DNA from: an uncultured Bacteroidales bacterium | GTDB lineage: Bacteria > Bacteroidota > Bacteroidia > Bacteroidales > Bacteroidaceae | Reading direction: 5' to 3' | Assembly: GCA_902801325.1 (NCBI GenBank) | Contig: CADCHQ010000018.1 | Location: 1-62,867 of the forward strand | Length of the DNA: 62,867 bases | The notes under the pieces: generated by a model | Told to the model about the DNA's origin: nothing | Seen by the model: the letters and a program-made list of their open reading frames with translations, nothing else | The model's database searches: none | In this document: piece after piece, positions 1 through 7,195 of the stretch | How the letters are laid out: each line of letters opens with the position of its first letter | Numbering within the stretch: the first letter of the stretch is position 1 | Position numbers and translations under genes: made by a program

Positions 1-6
1 TTAATT

Positions 7-42
7 TTATTATATATTATAATTTATTATAATATATAATAA
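7..42. repeat. AT-rich perfect hairpin at window start
   Basis: Positions 7-22 and 27-42 are exact reverse complements (16 bp each, ttattatatattataa and its complement) around a 4-nt loop. The same half-palindrome occurs at 62849-62864, where the window ends inside the loop, and as a 26-bp palindrome at 39122-39147. It forms the outer tip of the terminal inverted repeat. A structure like this often stops assembly, so the window edges may be contig edges (inference). Confidence 0.85.
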
Positions 43-432
43 GCTTTTAGGAAGCAACCCTATTCTAAGAGGTCGAAAAGCTTATTGTTATATTGTTATT
101 TGTTATATGTTAGAAAATGATGTATTTCCTAAAAAGTCTGTTGTCTATAAATTTTTCAAAAAACGCCCATTTCATCGAAGAAATTAAAGACTCACCCAGA
201 GCCTCTCTCCCAAACCCTCTCCCCCATAGGAAGAGGGCTTTCCTTAAAAAATGATTAAAAATGGGGTAAATTGTGTGTCTAAAAGTGATAAAAAGAGTGA
301 AAAATTACCGCGAAAACACTTCTTTAGGGGGGGACGCTCTGGCAAAATATGTTGAAAAATATGACTCCGCAAAATGCGGACTCATCGACTCAATGGGTAG
401 AAAACAGAAAACCATCGTCATCAACGAAAGCG
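23..432 (+). repeat. Left arm of ~410-bp terminal inverted repeat
   Basis: This segment aligns with the reverse complement of 62447-62867. Shared blocks in order are: the AT palindrome, aagcttt-aggaagcaaccc, gtcgaaa, tgatgtatttcct, a block from cctataaatttttcaaaaa to ttcatcgaagaaatt, a GC-rich hairpin slot, tgattaaaaatggggtaaa, gtgataaaaagagtg, and the peptide-coding end. Homology stops at the same codon in both arms. Two internal slots differ: 80-113 holds a private 7-bp tandem repeat and 185-245 a different GC-rich hairpin. Visible identity is roughly 80 percent outside the slots. It could be a dispersed non-autonomous element or the edge of a larger repeat. Confidence 0.85.
333..431 (+). 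pseudogene. BRO-N (antirepressor N-domain) relic, left copy
   Basis: The reading frame encodes 33 residues running from DALAKYVEK through CGLIDSMGRKQKT to IVINES. This resembles the middle of the BRO family N-terminal domain of phage antirepressors, whose consensus has a KHVdeeD segment followed by GRRQK...INESGLY. The domain should continue with a GLYSLI segment and a DNA-binding half; here it breaks off after NES. The frame stays open to 626 but runs into simple repeats. I read it as a fragment carried by the terminal repeat rather than a gene. Family assignment is from memory of the motif. Confidence 0.5.
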
Positions 433-543
433 ACCATAAACAAAAGATAAGCTGGGTGAATAAATCGTTCCTTTACCCTTTAAAAGAGGAGGGTGAGGTG
501 CTTTCAAAACACCCACAGGTCAAGTTAATGATGAATGCACAGA

Positions 544-648
544 AAAAGCCTCCATTTCCTAAACGACTAAACGACCAAACGACTAATCTCCCAATCTCCC
601 AAACGACTAAACGACCAAACGACTAAACGACCAAACGCCCAAATTGCG
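544..648. repeat. 8-bp tandem array (taaacgac/caaacgac)
   Basis: About a dozen units of the form taaacgac or caaacgac, with a short tctccc interlude near 585-602, fill the spacer before the protease gene. The stretch 435-543 shows no gene or structure I can support. Units of this type are not found in other spacers of the window. Confidence 0.8.
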
Positions 649-708
649 CCAATTTTGTATAGTAACGTGAAGTTGGGCTGCCTAAATAAAAGAATTTCTC
701 AAAATGAT

Positions 709-739
709 TTTGTGGGAAGAGGCAGAAGATGTAATTTTG
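709..739 (+). promoter_or_regulatory. Bacteroidetes-type promoter for the M60 gene
   Basis: TTTG at 709-712 and TAATTTTG at 732-739 are separated by 19 bp, matching the TTTG-N19-TAnnTTTG pattern. The start codon follows 31 bp downstream at 771. Confidence 0.6.
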
Positions 740-770
740 TAGGGTTACAAGGCTTAAAATGATATAAAAG

Positions 771-3700
771 ATGAATATGAAGGTGCATTTCAGGTTGTTT
801 TTGGTCGTTGCCCTGTGCTTTTCGATGAGTGCGTGGGCCGATACGGAGGTCAATGTGGAGGTGGCTGGCACGCTGTCGTCGATGCTGTCGGCAAGCGATA
901 GCAAACTGAAGGTTACGGGCGTCATCAATGGCACGGATGCGAAGTATCTGCGTCAACTTGTGACCAGTGGCGGAGTGACTTCCCTGGACCTTTCCGGAGT
1001 GAAAATCGTCGGTGGTGGCGAGGCGTACTACGAAAGTTTCAAGACCGAGAACGATGTCCTTGGCGATTGCATGTTCAAGGAGTGCACCAAACTCACCAAC
1101 ATCGTGCTTCCCTCGTCGATAACGGCCATCGGTGGTCAGGCTTTCTCGGGTTCGGGACTCCGTGAAGTGGACATCCCCAACAGCGTGACTCGCTTGGGAG
1201 GCGACGCCTTTGCCTACTGCAGTGAGCTCTCGAAGGTGGTCGTAGGCAGTCGGGTGTCGAGTCTGGGACAGGGTGTGTTCTACAGTTCGTCGGTCAGCAA
1301 GGCCTATGTCAAGCCAGAGACGCCGCCGGCTACGCCTGCCTACCTGTTCTCGTCAAATCCCATCATCTACGTCTATTCCGAGTCTCTGACCGACTACAAG
1401 CAGTCGGGTTGGAAGCAGTTTGGTTCCATCGTGGGTGGTCTGGAGGAAATCTATCCCCAGGAAGCCGACTCGAGTGACGCAGTCAACAGCCTGTCTGGCA
1501 CATGGTTCGAGGACATTGCCTGCACACGCCTGAAATCGACCTACCAAGCCATGTGCGACGAGGCTCTGACTGCATCGATGACGGAGGGAGGAATGCCTTC
1601 GTTCATGGTGGCCATAGCCCTGAAGCTGAAGAACGGCGACTGGGCAAACTACGAGCAGGACTTCCGCATCCACAACTACAAAGCCTACAGCGACGCCAAC
1701 TACTGGAACGACAAGATGATGAGTTCGGGAGGTTCGTACATGGGCAATCCCACAGGCATCTATTCCGATGGCAGTCCGCTCTACGTCTTCGTGGACAGCG
1801 ATGTGCCTGAGGACGCCACACTCTACATAGCCGGTTGTGTCGACAACGACATCATTGGCGAGGGCAAGACCGGCAAGAAACTGAAGAAGGGGCTGAACAT
1901 CGTGGACGGACAGGCGAAAGCGCTCTACTACATCATCTACACCGCCGACACCAAGTCGCAGACGAAGACGCTCGACCAGTGGCCAACCCTCAAGATACAC
2001 ATCGAAGGAGGCATTGTGAACGGCTATTACGACGTGGCTCGACATAGCGATCAGGACTACCAGGCACTGCTCAATGCCGCCACACACGAACGCTTTACCG
2101 TCAAGGGCACTGAGGCGCTGTTCAACTTCAAGACATCTTCTTATAAAAAGGTATGGCCAAAGACCATAGACCGCAGCATCAGCTGGTTCGACAGCCTGAC
2201 CGTGTGGGAAAAGGAACTCATGGGCATGTGTGTCTCCGTGGCATCGGGTAGCAAAGCCCGTGCACCCTTCTATCTGACGGGTGGCGAGGCCATCTTCCCC
2301 ATCTATTACAACAATCCCAACTTCGCCATCGAAGGCGAGGAATCGGATGCCGGATACGCTAATTCCACACCCCATCGCACGTCGTACAACAGCCTCGACT
2401 GCATTCGTAACTCCTTCGACGTGAGCCGTTTCGAAATGGACGACTGGTGCTCGGCACACGAGTGCGGACACAACAACCAGAGAGCCATCAACCTGGAAGG
2501 TGGCACGGAGGTCTCGAACAACCTGTTCTCGAACTACATCCGACACCTCGACGGACTGGCTATGTCGAATGGGTCGCCACTCTCTACCGTGATGCAGGAG
2601 TATGCTGCACACATTCCCTTCTTCATTCGTCCGGTCGACAGTCAACTGCGCATGTACTGGCAACTCTACCTCTACTATCATCTGGCACAGAAGAACACGG
2701 CGTTCTATCCCTCTCTGTTCAAGGCACTTCGCGAAGACCCGCTGACGCTGTGGAGCAACTCGTACAACAGTTCTCTGAAGTTCGTGCGCAAGGTGTGTGA
2801 GGTGGCACAGGAAGACCTGACCGACTTCTTCACGGCTTGGGGCTTCTTCGAACCCATGACCAACGTCTCCATCGACGACTACGGGATGCACACCATGACG
2901 GTGAGGAAGGCCGACATCGACCGCACGAAGAACGCCATCTCGAAGTATCCGAAGAAGAACAACACCATCCTGTTCATCGAAGACCGCGTGGAGGAACTGC
3001 TGACAACCGACATGCTCACGACTGCCGGACAGAAACGTCGCGACTCGGATAGGGTGGGGACGTGTGGCGACCTGGGTCAGTTTACCGACTATCTGCCCAA
3101 TGCCTGCGAACCTGGCAACTACACCTATCTGAGAGCCGACTCGTTGTATGCCCTCGAAGGCACTGGCGGTCTGGGCTTCATCATGCTCGACGAGAACGAG
3201 AAGATGTGCTATGCTGCCAATGCCCTGAAGTTCTGCATTCCCTCGAGTGTGAAAGAAGGCTTCACCATCTATTCCGTAGATGCCGACGGTTCGTTGAACG
3301 AGGTCGCTATGGCTGGCGAAGGCACACAGACCATTGCCCTCGAGAAGAGTGGCGAATTGCCCGATTCGCTGTCGGACTTCGTGGTCAAGGCCGTCATCAG
3401 TGGCACCATCAATGGCACGGACATCAAGCACTTGCGCCATCTCATCAACGAGCGCAATCTTGCGTCCGTTAACCTCTACGACGCGAAGGTGGTGAGTGGA
3501 GGCGAGGCTTATTACGAGAACTATCGAACATCGGGCAACATCATGGGCAATTATGCTTTCTATCAGTGCAAGAAACTCGTCGCCATGCGTCTGCCAGAGA
3601 GCATCGTCAAGATTGGAACCAATGCCTTTGCCAACACAGGTCTGAAGGAAATCGTGATTCCCGAGTCCGTGATTTCCGTGGGTGAAGACGCCTTTGCCTA

Positions 3701-4121
3701 CTGCGACCAGTTGACTCGCGTGACGGTGGGTTCGAAAGTGAGGACTATGGAAAAGGGCGTCTTCTACAACTCAAAGGTCACTGACGCCTACGTCAAGCCC
3801 ATGACACCGCCTACCATCTCCTCTTACCTCTTCTCCAGCAAACCCGTCATCCACGTCTATGCATCAGCCCTTGCGGCCTATCAGGCCTCGCCCTGGGCAG
3901 AGTTTGGCACGCTGGTTGGCGACCTCGACGGATACACCGATGGCATTGAAGACGTTGAAATAATGAGAAATGGAGAGAATGAGACAATGAGAAATGGTCA
4001 ATCATCAATGTTCAATGGTCAATGGTATGACCTTTCCGGCCGACGCATCTCCAACTCCTCTGCCGATGTCAAGAAGGGCATCTACATCAAGAACGGACGT
4101 AAGTTTGTGATAACTCAGTAA
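771..4121 (+). CDS. Secreted M60-like metalloprotease flanked by duplicated BspA-type leucine-rich repeats
   Basis: The product (1116 aa) starts with a signal peptide (about residues 1-23). Its core is an M60/enhancin-like zinc peptidase: HECGH at 563-567 supplies two histidines and the catalytic Glu, and E580 in LEGGTE is a likely third ligand, fitting HExxH(8-28)E. M60 proteases cleave mucin-type glycoproteins; that activity is inferred here. BspA-like LRR_5 repeats occur twice, near residues 45-225 and again near 865-1050, and the two blocks share a long pattern (GTxxxLRxL, GGEAYYE, AFAYC, GVFY, YVKP.TPP, YLFSS). The C-terminus carries WYDLSGRR and KGIYIKNGRK, a cell-surface sorting-like tail. 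Residues about 1064-1085 are encoded by 7-bp tandem DNA. The gene is monocistronic. Confidence 0.85.
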   Translation: MNMKVHFRLFLVVALCFSMSAWADTEVNVEVAGTLSSMLSASDSKLKVTGVINGTDAKYLRQLVTSGGVTSLDLSGVKIVGGGEAYYESFKTENDVLGDCMFKECTKLTNIVLPSSITAIGGQAFSGSGLREVDIPNSVTRLGGDAFAYCSELSKVVVGSRVSSLGQGVFYSSSVSKAYVKPETPPATPAYLFSSNPIIYVYSESLTDYKQSGWKQFGSIVGGLEEIYPQEADSSDAVNSLSGTWFEDIACTRLKSTYQAMCDEALTASMTEGGMPSFMVAIALKLKNGDWANYEQDFRIHNYKAYSDANYWNDKMMSSGGSYMGNPTGIYSDGSPLYVFVDSDVPEDATLYIAGCVDNDIIGEGKTGKKLKKGLNIVDGQAKALYYIIYTADTKSQTKTLDQWPTLKIHIEGGIVNGYYDVARHSDQDYQALLNAATHERFTVKGTEALFNFKTSSYKKVWPKTIDRSISWFDSLTVWEKELMGMCVSVASGSKARAPFYLTGGEAIFPIYYNNPNFAIEGEESDAGYANSTPHRTSYNSLDCIRNSFDVSRFEMDDWCSAHECGHNNQRAINLEGGTEVSNNLFSNYIRHLDGLAMSNGSPLSTVMQEYAAHIPFFIRPVDSQLRMYWQLYLYYHLAQKNTAFYPSLFKALREDPLTLWSNSYNSSLKFVRKVCEVAQEDLTDFFTAWGFFEPMTNVSIDDYGMHTMTVRKADIDRTKNAISKYPKKNNTILFIEDRVEELLTTDMLTTAGQKRRDSDRVGTCGDLGQFTDYLPNACEPGNYTYLRADSLYALEGTGGLGFIMLDENEKMCYAANALKFCIPSSVKEGFTIYSVDADGSLNEVAMAGEGTQTIALEKSGELPDSLSDFVVKAVISGTINGTDIKHLRHLINERNLASVNLYDAKVVSGGEAYYENYRTSGNIMGNYAFYQCKKLVAMRLPESIVKIGTNAFANTGLKEIVIPESVISVGEDAFAYCDQLTRVTVGSKVRTMEKGVFYNSKVTDAYVKPMTPPTISSYLFSSKPVIHVYASALAAYQASPWAEFGTLVGDLDGYTDGIEDVEIMRNGENETMRNGQSSMFNGQWYDLSGRRISNSSADVKKGIYIKNGRKFVITQ
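3955..4024 (+). repeat. 7-bp tandem repeat inside coding sequence
   Basis: The DNA before the C-terminal tail can be cut into 7-mers (aatgaga, aatggag, agaatga, gacaatg, agaaatg, gtcaatc, atcaatg, ttcaatg, gtcaatg). Because 7 is not a multiple of 3, the peptide looks irregular (MRNGENETMRNGQSSMFNGQ) although the DNA is periodic. Confidence 0.75.
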
Positions 4122-4243
4122 AATACATGCAATTTTGAAGGTTTTCACCCATTTTAGGGCCATATTTGTGTAAAACTCATAGAAAATCACATGAGTAAAG
4201 CATAATTTTTATCGTTTAATTTTTATGTTTTAATTTTTAGTTG

Positions 4244-4251
4244 TACCTTTG
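4244..4251 (+). promoter_or_regulatory. -7 box TACCTTTG for yceD-rpmF
   Basis: TACCTTTG lies 35 bp upstream of the yceD start, in an AT-rich spacer. The upstream TTTG element is weak. Confidence 0.5.
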
Positions 4252-4285
4252 CAGTCCGAAATGGTGCAATGCGCCCTAATTTGTC

Positions 4286-4708
4286 ATGGAGAAAAGTATG
4301 CAGTTCGTCATCAACCTGAGAGACCAGAAAGCCGATGTGGCCGAGTATGGATGGACGTTGGACGATGCATTCTTCCAGGCAATTGAGGCCACCGAAGTCC
4401 AGCGTGGACAGGTGGATGCAAAGTTGAAAGTACAGCGCACGTCGGGAGCTTTCGAACTCCGATTCGAGCTTAAGGGTGTGTTGACATTGCCCTGCGACCA
4501 CTGTGCAGAAGACATGCAGTTGCCCATTGATACCGAGCAGACGATGAAGGCAAAGCTCGGGGACGAGTACGACGACGACGGCGAAATGGTGACAGTGCCC
4601 ATCACCGAGGGGACACTGGACGTGAGCTGGCTCATGTACGAGTTCATCGCCTTAGAGATTCCCATGCGCCATGTCCATGCTGAGTGCGATGAGGAAGAAG
4701 ACATATAA
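4286..4708 (+). CDS. yceD: YceD family (DUF177) protein
   Basis: This 140-aa protein matches the YceD/DUF177 family, linked to 23S rRNA accumulation and ribosome assembly. The recognisable part is the LPCDHCAEDM segment near residues 71-80, where a conserved Cys lies in a beta-rich body, followed by an acidic tail. The gene sits directly before rpmF, the arrangement seen across most bacteria, which is the strongest support. The 38-bp gap to rpmF is made of taaattg-type repeats. Probably co-transcribed with rpmF and possibly fabH. Confidence 0.85.
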   Translation: MEKSMQFVINLRDQKADVAEYGWTLDDAFFQAIEATEVQRGQVDAKLKVQRTSGAFELRFELKGVLTLPCDHCAEDMQLPIDTEQTMKAKLGDEYDDDGEMVTVPITEGTLDVSWLMYEFIALEIPMRHVHAECDEEEDI

Positions 4709-4746
4709 ATAATAGTAAATTGTAAATTGTTAAATAGTAAATTGAG

Positions 4747-4926
4747 ATGGCACATCCTAAAAGAAGACAGTCCAAAACAAGGACTCGCAAAAGAAGAACT
4801 CACGACGGAGCAGTAGCTCCAACGCTGGCCGTATGCCCCAACTGCGGTGAGTATTACATCTACCACACGGTTTGCCCCGCTTGCGGTTACTATCGTGGAA
4901 AGGTAGCTATTGAAAAAGAAGCTTAA
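4747..4926 (+). CDS. rpmF: 50S ribosomal protein L32
   Basis: This short gene encodes 59 residues beginning MAHPKRRQSKTRTRKRRTHD. A basic N-terminal tail is followed by a zinc-ribbon of four cysteines, C30-x2-C33 and C43-x2-C46, the C+ form of L32. Length and sequence fit bacterial L32 completely. L32 sits at the peptidyl-transferase side of the large ribosomal subunit. It follows yceD and precedes fabH, the classical ribosome/fatty-acid neighbourhood. No frameshift or missing ligand is seen. Confidence 0.97.
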   Translation: MAHPKRRQSKTRTRKRRTHDGAVAPTLAVCPNCGEYYIYHTVCPACGYYRGKVAIEKEA

Positions 4927-4934
4927 TCAAGAAA

Positions 4935-5008
4935 TTGAGAGATTGAGAGAATGAGGAAATGAGATGTGGGGCTTGTCCACGTTTCTCATTTTCTCATTTT
5001 CTCGTTTC
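4935..5008 (+). terminator. Imperfect hairpin built from gagaatga repeats
   Basis: The left half (gagagaatgaggaaatgag) pairs with the right half (ctcattttctcattttctcg) around a ccacgt/tgtgg inner stem. It lies between rpmF and fabH and could attenuate read-through, but it has no clean T-tract. It is also an example of 8-9-bp spacer repeats. Confidence 0.4.
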
Positions 5009-5022
5009 CGAATATCAGCGTA

Positions 5023-6114
5023 ATGGAACAAATTAATGCAGTGATAACAGGTGTCGGCGGATACGTGCCCGACTACATCCTCGACAACGAGGAGATGTCG
5101 CAGTTCGTCGACACCAGCGATGAATGGATAATGGAGCGCATAGGCGTGAAGACACGCCACATCTTGCGTCCAGAACAGGGCAGTGGCGTAAGCTACTTGA
5201 TGACACGTGCCGTTCGCCAGCTTCTGGAGAAGACACAGGCCGATCCCGCTTCAGTGGAGATGATCATCTGTGCCACCACTACGCCCGACTATCACTTCCC
5301 CTCTACTGCCTCGATAGTTGCCGGTAACACGGGTCTCAAGAATGCCTTCGGCTTCGACATGGAGGCAGCCTGTGCCGGTTTCCTTTATGCAATGGAGGTT
5401 GCCGCCAATTACATCCGTTCGGGGCGTTACAAGCGCATCATCGTGTGCGGTGGCGATCACATGTCGTCGATGACCAACTATCAGGATCGCAACACCTGTC
5501 CCATCTTTGGCGATGGTGCTGCTTGCGTCATGATGGAAGCCACTGCCGAGGAGATGGGTTTGCTGGATGGCTACTATCGTGTAGAGGCCAACTACGAACA
5601 CCTGCACATGGCCGCAGGTGGTTCGGCAAAGATGCCTTCGCACGAGACGGTGGACGCCCGTGAGCATTTCGTCTATCAAGAAGGTCGAACCGTCTTCAAG
5701 CATGCTGTCACCAAGATGTCGGATGCTGTGGAGACCATCGCCAAGCGTAACGGCTTGACAAAGGAAAACATCACTTGGCTTGTTCCTCATCAGGCCAATG
5801 TGCGCATCGAAAGTGCTGTGGCACGTCGCATCGGTATCGACGAAGCGCATGTGATGATAAACATCGACCACATGGCCAACACGTCGGGTGGTACACTGCC
5901 TCTGTGCTTGTGGGAGTACGAACCCCAACTCAAGAAGGGCGATAAACTGATATTCACTGCCTTTGGTGCCGGTTTCTCTTGGGGCGCCTCATACATGGTG
6001 TGGGGTTACGACGGTGCTGCCGAAGCCCAGAAGAGCCCTGCCCAGTTCTACAAGGAAGGGGAGATGAGTCGCGAGGATTGGTATCGGCTTAGACACTCCG
6101 AGAAATCCGAATAA
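5023..6114 (+). CDS. fabH: 3-oxoacyl-ACP synthase III (KAS III)
   Basis: FabH condenses acetyl-CoA (or branched acyl-CoA) with malonyl-ACP to start fatty-acid synthesis. From the ATG at 5023 the product has 363 aa; an earlier in-frame start at 4966 would add 19 residues encoded by spacer repeats, so I reject it. The catalytic triad is visible: C117 in AACAGF, H256 in VPHQAN and N286 in MANTSGG. The C-terminus is about 25-30 residues longer than usual (after YMVWGYDG), ending in a polar stretch; this is an oddity. It is followed by a 9-bp tandem spacer and era. Function is well supported. Confidence 0.93.
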   Translation: MEQINAVITGVGGYVPDYILDNEEMSQFVDTSDEWIMERIGVKTRHILRPEQGSGVSYLMTRAVRQLLEKTQADPASVEMIICATTTPDYHFPSTASIVAGNTGLKNAFGFDMEAACAGFLYAMEVAANYIRSGRYKRIIVCGGDHMSSMTNYQDRNTCPIFGDGAACVMMEATAEEMGLLDGYYRVEANYEHLHMAAGGSAKMPSHETVDAREHFVYQEGRTVFKHAVTKMSDAVETIAKRNGLTKENITWLVPHQANVRIESAVARRIGIDEAHVMINIDHMANTSGGTLPLCLWEYEPQLKKGDKLIFTAFGAGFSWGASYMVWGYDGAAEAQKSPAQFYKEGEMSREDWYRLRHSEKSE

Positions 6115-6157
6115 TCCGAAAATTCCGAGTATTCTGAAAAATCCGAACCATCCGACC
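6098..6157. repeat. 9-bp tandem array (gaaaaatcc type)
   Basis: Six units of about 9 bp (gagaaatcc, gaataatcc, gaaaattcc, gagtattct, gaaaaatcc, gaaccatcc) span the end of fabH and the spacer before era. The last codons of fabH (HSEKSE) are encoded by the array, so the array may have reached into the gene end. Confidence 0.75.
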
Positions 6158-6160
6158 GCT

Positions 6161-7042
6161 ATGCATAAGTCAGGCTTTGTAAATATTGTTGGGAATCCCA
6201 ATGTGGGAAAGAGCACGTTGATGAACTTGCTGGTGGGAGAACGCATCTCCATTGCCACCTTCAAGGCACAGACAACGCGCCACCGCATCATGGGCATCCT
6301 CAATACGCCTGAAATGCAGATTTGTTTCTCCGATACACCGGGCGTGCTGAAGCCTAACTACAAGTTGCAGGAGTCCATGTTGCAGTTCTCCGAGAGCGCA
6401 CTGGTGGACGCCGATGTGCTCCTCTATGTCACCGACATGGTGGAGACACCCGACAAGAATCAGGAATTCCTGGACAAAGTGTCGAAGTTGAAAGTGCCCA
6501 TCCTGGTGCTCATCAACAAGATAGACCTCTCGAACCAAAGCGAACTCGAACAGAAGGTTGCTATCTGGCACGAAGCCCTGCCTCAGGCCGAGATATTCCC
6601 TATCTCTGCCCTCCATCGCTTCAATGTCGACAATGTCCTGAACCGCATCAAGGAACTCCTTCCCGACCATCCTGCTTACTTCGACAAGGACCAGTGGACC
6701 GACAAACCCGCCCGCTTCTTCGTGACTGAAATCATGCGCGAGAAGATACTTCTTTATTATGATAAGGAGATACCTTATTCGTGTGAAGTGGTCGTCGAGC
6801 AATTCAAGGAGACGGACAAGAACATCCACATCAATGCCGTCATCTATGTCGAACGCGAGAGTCAGAAAGGCATCATCATCGGCCATCAGGGTGTGGCACT
6901 GAAGCGCGTTTCCACCGAAGCCCGCAAGAGCCTGGAAAAGTTCTTCGGCAAGAGCATCTACCTCGAAGTGTTCGTAAAGGTGGATAAGGACTGGCGCAAC
7001 AGTGACCGCTCACTGAAGATGTACGGATACAATCCCGACTAA
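6161..7042 (+). CDS. era: GTPase Era
   Basis: Era binds the 3' end of 16S rRNA and couples GTP hydrolysis to 30S maturation. The 293-aa product has G1 GNPNVGKS (residues 11-18), G3 DTPG, G4 NKID and a C-terminal KH domain with the GxxG-like HQG segment near residues 243-250. Length is typical. It follows fabH and may be in the same transcription unit. No anomalies. Confidence 0.96.
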   Translation: MHKSGFVNIVGNPNVGKSTLMNLLVGERISIATFKAQTTRHRIMGILNTPEMQICFSDTPGVLKPNYKLQESMLQFSESALVDADVLLYVTDMVETPDKNQEFLDKVSKLKVPILVLINKIDLSNQSELEQKVAIWHEALPQAEIFPISALHRFNVDNVLNRIKELLPDHPAYFDKDQWTDKPARFFVTEIMREKILLYYDKEIPYSCEVVVEQFKETDKNIHINAVIYVERESQKGIIIGHQGVALKRVSTEARKSLEKFFGKSIYLEVFVKVDKDWRNSDRSLKMYGYNPD

Positions 7043-7142
7043 TCTTAACTTTCCATCGGAAAGTTTAACTCCGAACGGAAAGCCTCTTGACTTTGCGACA
7101 ATAAACCTGCACGGGGCAATGAGAAGAAAAACAAGCATTTCT

Positions 7143-7173
7143 TTTGCATTGCCCTCGTTTTTTCGTATATTTG
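7143..7173 (+). promoter_or_regulatory. Promoter for the GH30 gene
   Basis: TTTG at 7143-7146, a 19-bp spacer and TATATTTG at 7166-7173 match the Bacteroidetes consensus exactly. The ATG at 7196 is 23 bp downstream. Confidence 0.75.
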
Positions 7174-7195
7174 CACACACCAATCTTCGAACACA

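Noticed and set aside
273..626. Complete 117-aa gene at the left end
   Set aside because: Only 33 codons resemble a protein family; the rest translates spacer repeats.
1353..3440. 695-aa minus-strand frame opposite the M60 gene
   Set aside because: Antisense shadow of a gene with clear signal peptide, HExxH motif and tail; its translation has no recognisable domain.
7043..7092. Fourth 22-bp array after era
   Set aside because: The two cggaaag cores are 19 bp apart and no further unit follows.
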